Assembly: GCA_015680685.1 (NCBI GenBank)
Contig: MNCI01035277.1
Span: 292,902 to 356,901, forward strand
Source of the DNA: Gnetum montanum
Taxonomy: Eukaryota > Streptophyta > Gnetopsida > Gnetales > Gnetaceae
Direction: 5' to 3'
Length of the DNA: 64,000 nt
This document shows, piece after piece, positions 20,301-30,519 of the stretch (the stretch's first letter is position 1; each line of letters starts with the position of its first letter). The notes beneath the pieces are model-generated. The model saw nothing but the letters and a program-made list of their open reading frames with translations. It did not search any database and had not been told where the DNA came from. The position numbers and the translations under genes were made by a program.

Positions 20301-21360
20301 ATCCTAATAGAAGTCCATTACATGGACTGTCTCTGAGTTGGCTGCTTTAAGCCACCTGACCTCCTCAGTGAGAGTTTGGATAAGCTAAAACACTTGGTCT
20401 AGACTTGGGGATGTTGTAGAGGGTTGTATCAGCTATGCCGGTGGGGCTGTTGAAGCGGCCAATAGTCCTATAGTCGATTATCCCATATGTGAAGCTTAGT
20501 ACATTTATTGTTGTGTGTATTGTGACATCTAGGATAATTAAATAGTAGGTAAAGATGTTGCTGCCCACCATGTAGTTGAGGTTGGAGCTGTTGTTGGTGG
20601 TGGGACTAATATTTCTAGAATGATGAAAATGTGACTTGTGTGTGGCTGCAATATGGGCATGGTGTGCACATATGGTAGCACTAGCATCATAAACACTAGT
20701 TGCAAAGGTTGAATGGATTGCAAAGAAATGATAAAGAAAAAATGGGCAAAAGGTCCTGCATTCTATTGCATAGATAGGACTAGGTGGCTAGCTACCACCA
20801 ACAAAGTTTTAGGCTATGGAAGTGTCACAATTGCCTCAAAGAAGGTAGAAGACTACAACTGGTGTGATAGGGATAAAAAGGCAAACTGTGAGGCTGAGAT
20901 GTAGAGTGGGACACCACTATTGAAATGAGACTCAAACTCCTCCTACCCATCTTACAGGGGTTCATCATAGTTAGATGATGAATTTTGCTCTTTTAGCCCA
21001 CTCATCTTGATGTGTTGGTCCAAAATCCATTTAAAAGATTTAGTGAGTGGTATGACCACGCTAGGGGTAGGAAGGAACTCCCTTCTATTTCAATGAAAAT
21101 TTTTGAAACTATGGTTTTCTTCCATTTCTTGGTAGTCCAATGGTAGGCTCACCTCAATCTTTACACACAAAAAGTTGTATTATTCATCATCAAGTGCCGT
21201 GTGTTTGGGCAATTGGTGCTACAATCTAAGAGACTTCCATTATGGCCATACCAGGCTAAGTAGTTGCTTGACATCTACCATGTGTTGCATGGGATGGGCT
21301 AACTCCAAGTTCAAGGCAGTAGCTAAGGTGTTAATAGGGTTCATTTTCATTGTGTAAGAA
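20301..21360 (-). pseudogene. Element B gag N-terminal region (degraded)
   Basis: Short minus-strand frames, separated by many TAG and TAA stops, run from about 21345 (MNPINTLATALNLELAHPMQ) to 20300. They include a His/Pro/Thr-rich part (20723-20538). No domain is recognisable, but the region lies in one block between the leader and the gag core, as expected for the N-terminal domain of Gag. Confidence 0.5.
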
Positions 21361-21814
21361 GAGACGTGAGAAAAAGAGATGTTTGCTAAAAACGTTTAAG
21401 TATAGAAAATTCTAAAATAAAATGGCTAAGTGTGAAAATTGTAAAGAAAACAAGACAAAAATGGCTAAGTCTGAAAACACTAAAAAAATGGTTATCTCTA
21501 CTGTTATGCTTGTCATGATCTAAGGGACTATTATGCTCACTAGGTTGTCATGCTCTAAAAAACACTTAGAGTTAACACAGTAGATAGTTTGGGCTTTTTT
21601 TCCTATGGGGTTCCAAGGGAACCATCAACTGGGACTAATCTGCACCAACCAGAACGTAGACAACTCTTGTGCTAGCTTATGATCTAGCTACTACCGTAGC
21701 AAGTCCACAAGGGTGTTATGTCTACACTAGCTTAGTGACAGGGGTACAAAAAGCACGTGGGAATACCCATGGCACACAGAAGGAATGAGAGGTCCTCCTT
21801 CTAGCACCAAAAAC
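21361..21814 (-). other. Leader and primer-site region of element B
   Basis: Noncoding. Immediately inside the LTR edge the minus strand reads CAG and then TTTTTGGTGCTAGAAGGAGG (plus 21792-21813), a TGG-starting, PBS-like sequence. The complementary tRNA is not identified. The rest of the leader has no recognised element. Confidence 0.5.
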
Positions 21815-23684
21815 TGTGATGTCTGAAAATGTCAGTGGCTGGAACACCGAGAGGTCTGCGAGCGTACAACCTAACCCTGAATCTGTGTGAGGGATGTGTT
21901 GGATGAAATAGAAATGAGGTGCCCTGAATGGTCTGGTCGATCAAATAGGGACTTACATAGTATAACAATAACTATTTGTAAACAAAGATTTTAGTGAGCC
22001 TCATGTGGGAGTCAAGACAATGATCAAGAACAAAACATAATGTGACGTGAATATGTAAATACATATTGACAGTAGAAGAAAGTGCAAAAGTAAATGCTGA
22101 GAAATTTAAAACAAATGTTGAAAATATAGAACCAGAGCTTGATTATGGAAAAATACACCACCCAAAGATCGAGGAGCGCAACTTTTAATTGAATAATGTT
22201 TGAAGTTGGTACGCGGCATTAGACAGGCATAGCGGCAACGTAGCGATGCAGTCACAATCTATGGGATGTCACAGATGCAGTGCTAGTAGCTGTGAAGGAG
22301 GCTGAACATGCTAGGTTGGCAATCATCACGATATGTGGATGCAAGGAAAACTATCATGGTGCTTACCAAGATGTCAAGCTCAGGTGCTTAGGTGCGGGAG
22401 TGATGAAGATGCTAAGAGTGCTCTAATGCTTGATGCTTAAAATGATTTGCTAACCAACCAATAAAATGCTCATTATCATGGTATTTATAGGGCTAGGGTT
22501 GATGTGAGATGCAGGCTAGATGCCACATGGCCTAGGTCCCACATGGCATGGACGTGGATAATTCATGCTGACATGTTATGCTTCAAATGTCAAGCTATAA
22601 GTGTTAAGATCAAAGTGTAATGCTCTACAAAATAGGAACTGGAACTCAGAAATTCCCAAACTATGACCACACCACTCGAACTACATGTACTGGAGTCTAA
22701 AGGACTACCATGTACCTACAAACAATGCCAAAATAAATGCAACTAGGAGCCTATGCTCTAGGACTACATCTTCCCCCTCTTCTAAGTAGGGTCAAGCATA
22801 GGGATAATTTTGGGGGTTAATGGGGGATGCAAAAGCAAAGTAGTCTACTGATCTCAGTTGTTGGAGGGACATCGGAGCTGAAATGAAAGTTGATGTCAAG
22901 TTCTAGAACCTTTTGGAGGCATTCGAAGGCATTTTCCATGTGTAACGTTGTCTACGCTGCACAGTGTGATGGAGTGTAGCATGAACACTTGGAAAAATTT
23001 TGCAGATTTTAACTTGTCACACTGTCTACATTGCGTAGCATAACAGAGCATATCATAAGTACTTTGATGAATTTTGCCAAAATTTGTAATGTTTTTTTGT
23101 GGCACGCTAACCACACTCTAGGCTGTAGTAGGACGAGCAACCTTAGAAATTAGAAAATTTCCAAATGCATCTCCCATGTCTAGATGGCTTAACAGATCTT
23201 TGTTTAATACTTAGAAAAATTTGGCCTTGAAACCTATGTCAAGCTGGCTACATTATGTAGCGTAACAGAGCATGATAGGCCCAAAAGATAGAAAATTTGC
23301 CAAATTGTTTCGTCCATCCTGAGCACTTTTGACAAACTCTAGTAACCAAAACATGTGTCAAGCTAGGTAAGTTGGAGAGCATAGCGAGCTTGATAGTCCA
23401 TGAGATAGAAAAGTTGCCAAGCTATTTGATCCATCCCAAGTGACCCTTAACTACTTCTAGCTTGACATTTGTGCAAATTGGCCATGGAAGTGTGTGCTAC
23501 ACTGGCTATGCTGAGTAGCGTAGCAAGCAACCTTAGAAAAATTTTGCAAAAAATTAGGACTTCAAGTGTGCTACATTGTTATGCTGCACAGCATGACACC
23601 AGACTTAGAAAAATTTTTCCTAGCTTTTGACACTTAGAAAAATCTACCATGAAACTGCAAAAGCCAAAAATTGGTGGTGTTTCA
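21815..23684 (-). repeat. 5' LTR of element B
   Basis: About 1.87 kb. On the minus strand it starts TGAAACACCACC and ends CAGACATCACA. Its inner edge aligns base by base with the solo LTR at 26704. A minus-strand TATA box (CTATAAATAC) is at 22481-22490, with the same GGCTAGGGTT context as the solo LTR. The U3 part (22900-23650) has repeated CTTAGAAAAATTTTGC segments alternating with small dyads such as GCTACATTATGTAGCGTAAC. Confidence 0.8.
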
Positions 23685-24740
23685 ATACTCTATCTGTGAA
23701 TTGATTCTAGCTCCAAGGAGCAGTACCAACTTTCTACTTCTTTTGTGAGTGTCCTAGGAAATAACTTAAGTTCTTACCAATTGTTCTCTATGTTCTGCAA
23801 GGCATAGGCATCATGAAAATCTTAAACATGGATCTATGAATCTGACTTATATCCCCCCTCAAATCAGGAGATATTTTTCATATCCAACCTCTTGATTTTT
23901 CTATCTTTCACGTGCTTGGTTGAAATTTTACTACCTCTACAATGTTTAGCATGCTTCGAGTTGCAAGCAAAGGTTCATCATCATCATGATTTTGATGTTG
24001 CCTATGATGTCCTCTGTTACCCCTTCATTCATATTAGGGCCTATGATCATTGTCCCATCATTCACCTCCATCATGGTTTTTTCCTCTACAATTTTGATTA
24101 AATTTAGAGGAGGAGGAAGAAGATGCAAATGAAGAAGATGAAGAGAAAGGAGGACTACCACCACCATAGTGTCTGCAACCTTCTCTTCACTTGTCACAAC
24201 TATGATCATTAAGTTTATCATCATCATGATGCTTACCCAAGCCACTACCTTGACTCCCATTTTTACGTAAACTAGGATTGTTGATAGTGATCTGTAAGTT
24301 TGGGTTCAATCCCCCTTCACTAGAGTCAAGGAATGAAGAAATTTCATATTGAAAACCCCCAGAGGAAGGATCCTCATTGTCTTTTTGGTTCATCAGAAAC
24401 AAGGGGTTAGTAAATCATTTCCCCTTTGTAACTTCATTTCACTTCTCCTAGTGTCAATCTCTTTTATGTTATGTTTTCATGGGATGGTAGTCCCAATAGT
24501 CATGGTCTTGCACAATGTACTCTTTTTGAAGATCCTAAATGTCCAAACTCTTAAGAGTTTAGAGCAGCATCCTAGGAATAGATTGATTGGCAGCAACACA
24601 ATGTTGCCCTTGATTTCTCTCCATCACAGCTATTCATCCTAATGTAGGATGAAGGTGAAACTAGGTACAAACTCATCTAAATGAGTGTGCACCACTTTGA
24701 ATTCATGGCACACTAGCAGTTTTGATTCATCATGCCTATG
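23685..24740 (-). pseudogene. Element D1 gag, N-terminal part (Athila-like)
   Basis: The plus-strand sequence is closely similar to 54830-55930 of element D3 (shared landmarks TTCTGCAAGGCA and TTATATCCCCC). On the minus strand it therefore encodes the start of an Athila-type gag. Visible are an acidic, Ser-rich N-terminal part (for example the frame 24402-24187) and the beginning of the capsid core at 23900-23690. The gag is cut at 23685 by insertion of element B. The rest was not located. Confidence 0.7.
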
Positions 24741-24892
24741 AGAAGAAGAAATTTTGGATTAAAAGAAAAATTCAATGTGCTTTAATTATAATTATAATTA
24801 TAATTTTTTGAATGATTACAACTTTAGAATTCATTTCAATGATCTTAAATAATTTTCACTAAGTCCTAGATAGTGAATCTATCAAACTACAA

Positions 24893-24911
24893 ATCCCCAA
24901 CAACGATGCCA
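24893..24911 (-). other. Primer binding site of element D1
   Basis: The minus strand reads TGGCATCGTTGTTGGGGAT, two bases inside the LTR. It matches the tRNA-Asp type plant PBS TGGCGCCGTTGCCGGGGAC, with most differences being C-to-T or G-to-A transitions. Confidence 0.8.
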
Positions 24912-24912
24912 A

Positions 24913-25818
24913 TGATGAGCAACGAGTAGACCCTACGCCCAATCATACAAATCACTAAGCATTCATGCATGATCTAGTTGAATTTCATGGACTTATAGCC
25001 TTCTAAGTACACTGGTCTATAGGAGGTGAAATCAACCATTGCAATCGTTGTTGTCCCAATTACACTTGTGAAATGCAAAGATATGGTTAAGTGAAACTAA
25101 GGCATATGATTTTTATCGTTTTTATGTTTTATGTTCTAAGTCACCTAAAGATAAAGAATAATGAATAAAGATATTTAATTGCTAATTTAATCTAATAACT
25201 AGCTAACACTTAACTAATCCTAACATAAGCATCCATTCCCACTTGTAGTACACATCTTGAACACGTTTAACACTACTAGGTTACCAAGCATTACTGGGAT
25301 TACTAAGAGTCAAGCATATTCTTGAAGTATTCATACTTATGTGCTTAATTAATTTCTATTTAATTTATCTTAATTTAGCTTAATTTAATTACTTTAACTA
25401 CTTAAAGCATTAAAGGAAATTGCTTAGAATATTAAATGCATAAAGGAAATAATTAATCTATTTTAAAGTCCTACAAGATTTATCAAAATGCTCATCTTTA
25501 TTGTTGCACACACTATAGTGCTTAGGTACAATAGTGCTCAAATAAAGATCTATACACTCTTTGACTCCTACTGTAAGCACTTAGAAAAATATTCTAACTT
25601 TCAAGTGAAAAAATTACTAGAGCTTTGCTACAACTATGATACTTATGCCATAAATGTTGCTAGCAAGCATGTATTAATAGGCGAAATAGGAAGCCCTGTC
25701 GACGGGTACATATCATCAGGTCAAACCCTACATCAACAAGATCACATTGATGAGATCCCATTGATGGGGTCCCATCAATGGCATCCCATCGATGTGACCA
25801 AACTATGACACTTCATTA
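24913..25818 (-). repeat. 5' LTR of element D1 (Athila-like)
   Basis: The plus strand starts TGATGAGCAACGAGTAGACC and ends near CTTCATTA (decayed TCATCA). The first 100 bases are shared with the LTRs at 34096, 42288, 56123 and 59693. Its U3 edge carries a cluster of GATGAGATCCCATTGATGGG-type dyads (25690-25800) rather than the GATATC dyads of D2 and D3. Confidence 0.78.
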
Positions 25819-25825
25819 ACTTCCT

Positions 25826-26290
25826 ATAGGGTATTCACCATATGAGTTAGTTTATGGCATATTTCCTACTCTACTAATCTATGTAGAGCTAAATACCCTT
25901 GCCACTGCCAGTACTCTTGACCTAGATCTAAACTTAGCTTAAAGTGAATGCCTAATGAATCTAAATATTTTAGATAATAATCATCTAGTAGCTCAAATGA
26001 GTAATAAAGTCCACAAGAAGTATTTCAAATATAGACATGATGCTAAAATAAGAAAAGTATCTATCAAGACTAGTGATAAAGTCCTTTATTATAATCCTAA
26101 TCATGTTCTATAAAAGACTAAGTATCAAATTCTTTGGCAAGGATCTTATATCGTTCATGCAACATATTAATCAAATGTCATGCAAATCTATCACTTGATA
26201 AACCCACAAAAACTTATTCTTGTCAATATTCAACAAGTGAAACCATTTTGTGACTTTTCAAATACTCCAAAGACTCCACCTCACATGCTA
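25826..26290 (+). pseudogene. Element P integrase C-terminal part
   Basis: The plus frame contains YSPYELVYGIFPTLLIYVEL, NHLVAQMSNKVHKKYFKYRH, KTSDKVLYYNPNH and INPQKLILVNIQQVKPFCDF. It is the counterpart of the D3 integrase end at 50307-50011. Stops occur in the middle. The rest of the integrase would lie upstream and was separated by insertion of D1, whose LTR ends at 25818. This is the first visible part of plus-strand element P. Confidence 0.8.
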
Positions 26291-26703
26291 AGCCATTTAA
26301 CACCCATTCAGTCTTTCACATTATCACTCTTAATGATAGTCATGGGGGTGTCAATTTTAATACTTGCCACCATATCTTCTTTTTATATTCTTTTTACATT
26401 TTCCACCTTTCTTATCAGTTTTTACTTTCTTTTATACTTTTTCTATTTCTTTATCATTTTTCATTCTTTAATATCTTTCAAATTCTTTATATGTTTTTCC
26501 TTTCTTATTATTTTTCTATGATTCTTACTATTTTTCATATACATACTTTCACTCATTTCTCTAATAAAGTGTAAATGAATAAAACAATATGTAGTCAAAA
26601 TAATAAGAATTTCACCCTATTATCAAATTATTAAAGGACTAATTATATATGCATTGAGACCACATCATCCATCCACTCATTTCTAATAATAAGAGGTTCT
26701 TAC
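26291..26703 (+). other. Element P region after integrase
   Basis: T-rich sequence (26380-26560) with a hydrophobic, non-conserved frame at 26180-26521, then a stretch whose reverse complement matches D2 near 39480-39590 (CCTCTTATTA, GGATGGATG, GGTCTCAATGC). The homology resumes at 28305 on the other side of the solo LTR, confirming the original continuity. Confidence 0.6.
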
Positions 26704-28304
26704 TGTAACATTCGAAAACATCAGTAGCTAGAACATCGAGAGGTCCACGAGTGTATAGCCTACCCTAAATGATTTGGTCGATTAGACAGGGACTTATGTG
26801 ATGTTAGAACAATTGTTTGTAAGAAGGGTTTATGGTGTGTTACGCACGGACACCGAGACTAGCTAAGCCAGAGTGTAGCAGGGTGTCAGCTTGAGAACAA
26901 TGATGTAAATGTGCAAATATGTACAAAAAAGTGAGAAAATACAAGTATTACATTGAATACCAAAGAGAAATGCTTACAAATGCAATAGAATTTAAGAATA
27001 GAAGTGCACCACCCCAAAAGGGGGACCATAGCTAATTTCAAAAGGGTCTCAAAAGGTACACAGTGTACAACAGGTGTAATGGGAGCACAATCATAGGCTC
27101 AGTGGTGTCAGGCCATGAAGTTTGGTGCTCACTATGATGAACTATGCTTGCTAGGTTGGTCTCCATAGTGTACTATGCAATGTTTTGTAGGGCTACAATG
27201 GGGCTGTGGTGTACCGTGTGATGTAGGGTTGCCTATTTTCCGGTGTGGTGTGCTCTGGGTCTTGTTTGCCCATGGAGCTAAGTGCCAAGATGCCAAAGTG
27301 TCAAATGTCAAATGAAAGTGTCAACTACCCCACTAGTAAAAAATGGAAGCCAATCCTCTAAAACATTGGGGCATAGGGGTATTTATAGGGCTAGGGTTAG
27401 CCCAAAATGTAGATCGGATGCCATGTGGTAGTGTGGTACGTGGGACCACAAGAAAACTTTAGAAAATTTTCTAAGTCTGGAGGTGATCAGAAAAAGTTCA
27501 AAAAATTTTATAACTCTAGCTACTATGCTTGTCTCGTGTTATGTGCAATACATGGGACACTTGTTACTACGTTCATCCCATGTTATGTGTGGGACACGGG
27601 ACATTAGCTACTACACTCATCCCATGTTATGTGTAGTACATGGGATGCTCCCCAGGGATAGGATATAGCATGGATGCTTAGAAGAATCTGGTAAAAATTG
27701 CAGTCCTTATTCTTGCTACACTAACTATGCTCTAGAGCATAGCAAGAGGTGTAGCCTTAAGAGTTAGAAAATTTACCAAATGCCTCTTTCATGCTAAGCT
27801 ATCTTGACAGCATCTAGCTTGACACTTAGGCAAAACTTGTCACTGAAAAGTGTGCTATGCTAGTCATGCTCTGAAGCATAGCAAGGGCAATGGGAGTGTA
27901 CCACAAAACTTAGAAAATTTTTCAAAACTAGCCATTTGTGTGTTGGCTATGCTTGCTATGCTTTGGAGCATAGCAGAGCGCAGCAGCTACAGTGCCAAGC
28001 GTAACAACTACATTGCCAAGCGTAACAGCTACATTGTCGAGTGTAATAGCTATAGTGTCATTACAGAGCATCACAACTACAGTGCCAGGCATAGCACAAC
28101 ACTTAGAAAAATTTGCTAAGTTTTGACACTTAAAGAAATTTGCAAAAAATGCCATCGTTCTAACACTAAGAAAAATTTTGCAAATCTGGTAGTTGGAGTT
28201 GACTACACTTAACACTTAGAAAAACTTGGGCAAAGTGCCACTATTTTGACACTTAGCTAAATTTGCAATCAAGATGTTGAGACCTAAAATTCTATGGCAT
28301 TTCA
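26704..28304 (-). repeat. Solo LTR, Tat-like family
   Basis: 1,601 bp. The plus strand starts TGTAACATTCGAAAACATC and ends TATGGCATTTCA. It is flanked by identical 5-bp duplications CTTAC at 26699-26703 and 28305-28309, with no internal region on either side, so this is a solo LTR left by recombination. The TATA box is on the minus strand at 27380-27388 (CTATAAATA). It includes the perfect 18-bp palindrome CTATGCTCTAGAGCATAG at 27725-27742 and many CTTAGAAAAATTTTGC repeats. It splits element P. Confidence 0.95.
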
Positions 28305-30200
28305 CTTACTATGGACATAATGACATTCTTTCCACAATAAAACTAAAATACACTTGTGATCATTATGTCAAGATAGAAAAGTAAAGGACCAAGGGAGAAT
28401 GAAAAGGGTGTGACATCAAGGGAACTTGTGAATTCTCTAAAGCTACTACTATAAGTCCTATCCTACTTTTAAGTTGTATTATTTACTTGAGTTCTAAAAA
28501 CAAAATCAACTTATTCCTAAAATACGTACTACCTTACCATATCACCAGAAAGGCATGTTATCCATGCTTGAAGGTAGTCCTTTAGTAAGGTTGATATAGC
28601 ATTAACCTAATAAATAAACATAATAAAAATTTCTAGGTGTTCTACTAGAAAGACATGTTACCCATGCCTATAGGTAGGTAACTTCTTAGAAATTTCAAGA
28701 TTTTTTGAACTTGCATTGGTTATGGGGCTAGAAAGATATGTTACCCATGCCTAAAGGCACTCATCTATCCAATGGCCAAGTCTCCTTTAACAATAAAATG
28801 TGTTAATAATAAATTGCTTCTTTGAACTTCATTGTCAAGTTTTAATATTTCTTGTAGTTGTGGTAGTCTTGTGGTTATTAATTTTGAGATGATACAATGC
28901 AATGTCATTGGTAAGCGGTATGGACATGGTTTGGATCTTGGATGGAAGAGCTAATGATTATTTAATCATGCATCACATAAAGAATTCATTATGCCTATGG
29001 TAAGACATCTCACATCCCATTTTCTGCAATTCCTACTACTACCATTCCACCTCACTATTATATACAATCATACTTGGATGGTTGTATATAATATAGTGTT
29101 ATTTTTTCATTGAAGCAATACTAATATATGTGTTTTGGACGATGGATATATTTTACATTCAACTTCTTAAGTACCTATGGACACTTATGGGTGTGGTTAT
29201 GTAAAGGCACTAAAGGTAGGAGCCTGCTTTTGGAAGGATCCTCTTGTTTAACTTGTGTGCTTCATACTTGATGACCAATTACAAATCATCTTGTGTCTCC
29301 AAAACACTCAATATGATCATTTTTATCTTTTCTATATACTCATCTTCAATAATATGTTCAGAAATTTTGACAAACCATCTTTTACAAACTTAACTGAATT
29401 ACCTTGCCCAAAATCCTTCATTCACACACTTTTAATGACAAATTCCAATAATATGAGCATCACGTTGGACTATCTCTATACCTTTCAAACTATTCAATTT
29501 TTCTAATTTTTTAGTAGTAAACACACAAAATATTGAAATTTTTCATGATGATATCGTAGATACAATGTATGAGCCCTTACAATATTGCATCCATAATGTT
29601 GTATCTATTATGTATCCATGATAAAAAATTATATATATGTGCGGCAAGTTAGAAATTTTTTCCATTCTCATTCAATGCCTAGGGAGTTCATGCTATTTTT
29701 TTGACCTCCAAACCTCCAAGAGCCATATATTCCTCATTGTAACTCTGATTTGAGTCATTTTTATTTCTTTTATTTTTGCCCATGAAGTGACCAACTTAGT
29801 CGTGGGGGAGAGTACTTTGTGTAGTTATGCAAATTTCATTAAATTTTTCTAACACTTAGAAGAACAAATAAATGGTAAGAAAAATAAGAAATAATTATAT
29901 TTTAAACTAACAAAGCCTAATAAATGTAACAATTCTTCCAAAAATAACCATTCAAACATATGTTAACAAGAAATTAGCAATTATGATAGAACATGAAGCC
30001 TAAAATTGTTTGTAAACATTAGGAAATTTTACAATTAGGGATTTTAAATTTTTTTCCAAGTCTAAAATCTAAATAAAAACTAAAACGTAATAGTAAGAGT
30101 TGATTTTGATCAAATCGAAGAACTCAAGAAAGGGCTATGAACAATTAGAGATTATTATGAAATCCTTAGGCAATCTTAAAGAAATTCATTATTATTGTAG
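28305..30200 (+). other. Element P 3' noncoding region
   Basis: No domain is recognised. It is homologous, in reverse complement, to D2 at about 37700-39480 (for example GGGTGTGACATCAAGGG at 28410 against 39390). Three copies of a 30-base motif containing CATGTTACCCATGC lie at 28544-28760. A short frame at 29255-29506 has no recognised motif. Confidence 0.6.
28544..28760 (+). repeat. Three copies of the CATGTTACCCATG motif
   Basis: Copies at 28544-28576, 28645-28678 and 28728-28759 share CTAGAAAGACATGTTACCCA and then TGCCTAAAGG-like bases. Single copies in reverse complement occur in D2 (39220-39250) and D3 (48911-48940). Function unknown. It is better conserved than its surroundings. Confidence 0.8.
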
Positions 30201-30519
30201 ATGCCTCCTAAAATACCTACAGTAGAATGACTATCATAACCAAGAGGAAAGAGACCTAGGGGAAGGGAACAAGCTAGAGAACAAACTTTACTTGTGGAGC
30301 AAGAATCCCAATCCTACAACATCCATCAACCAACACTTAAAATAGGAGAATCCATGTAGGTAAAAGTTGATGTGTCACCTACTCCTGAGTAAGAATAGGG
30401 CCTCATGATGTCAAATGAATGTCTCCATGACATCTAAGAGAATTCTATCTTCTCCACTATCATAGTGAAATTAAATTTTGGACCATTCATGGAGTTTGCT
30501 TCCATAGAAGTCCAAGAAT

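Larger units (their letters stand above)
17640..23684 (-). mobile_element. Element B: Tat-like retrotransposon, 5' half
   Basis: In minus-strand order: 5' LTR (23684-21815), leader with a PBS-like TTTTTGGTGCTAGAAGGAGG next to the LTR, gag (about 21350-18600) and protease (18540-17990). The linker is lost from view near 17640. The matching 3' LTR is not found, and RT and integrase are absent downstream. The right boundary interrupts the gag of Athila-like element D1, so B inserted into D1. The five bases after the LTR are ATACT; its left partner was not located. Confidence 0.7.

Noticed and set aside
26180-26521. 113-codon Phe-rich frame after the P integrase
   Set aside because: The first roughly 35 codons are integrase tail; the rest is a T-rich noncoding stretch.
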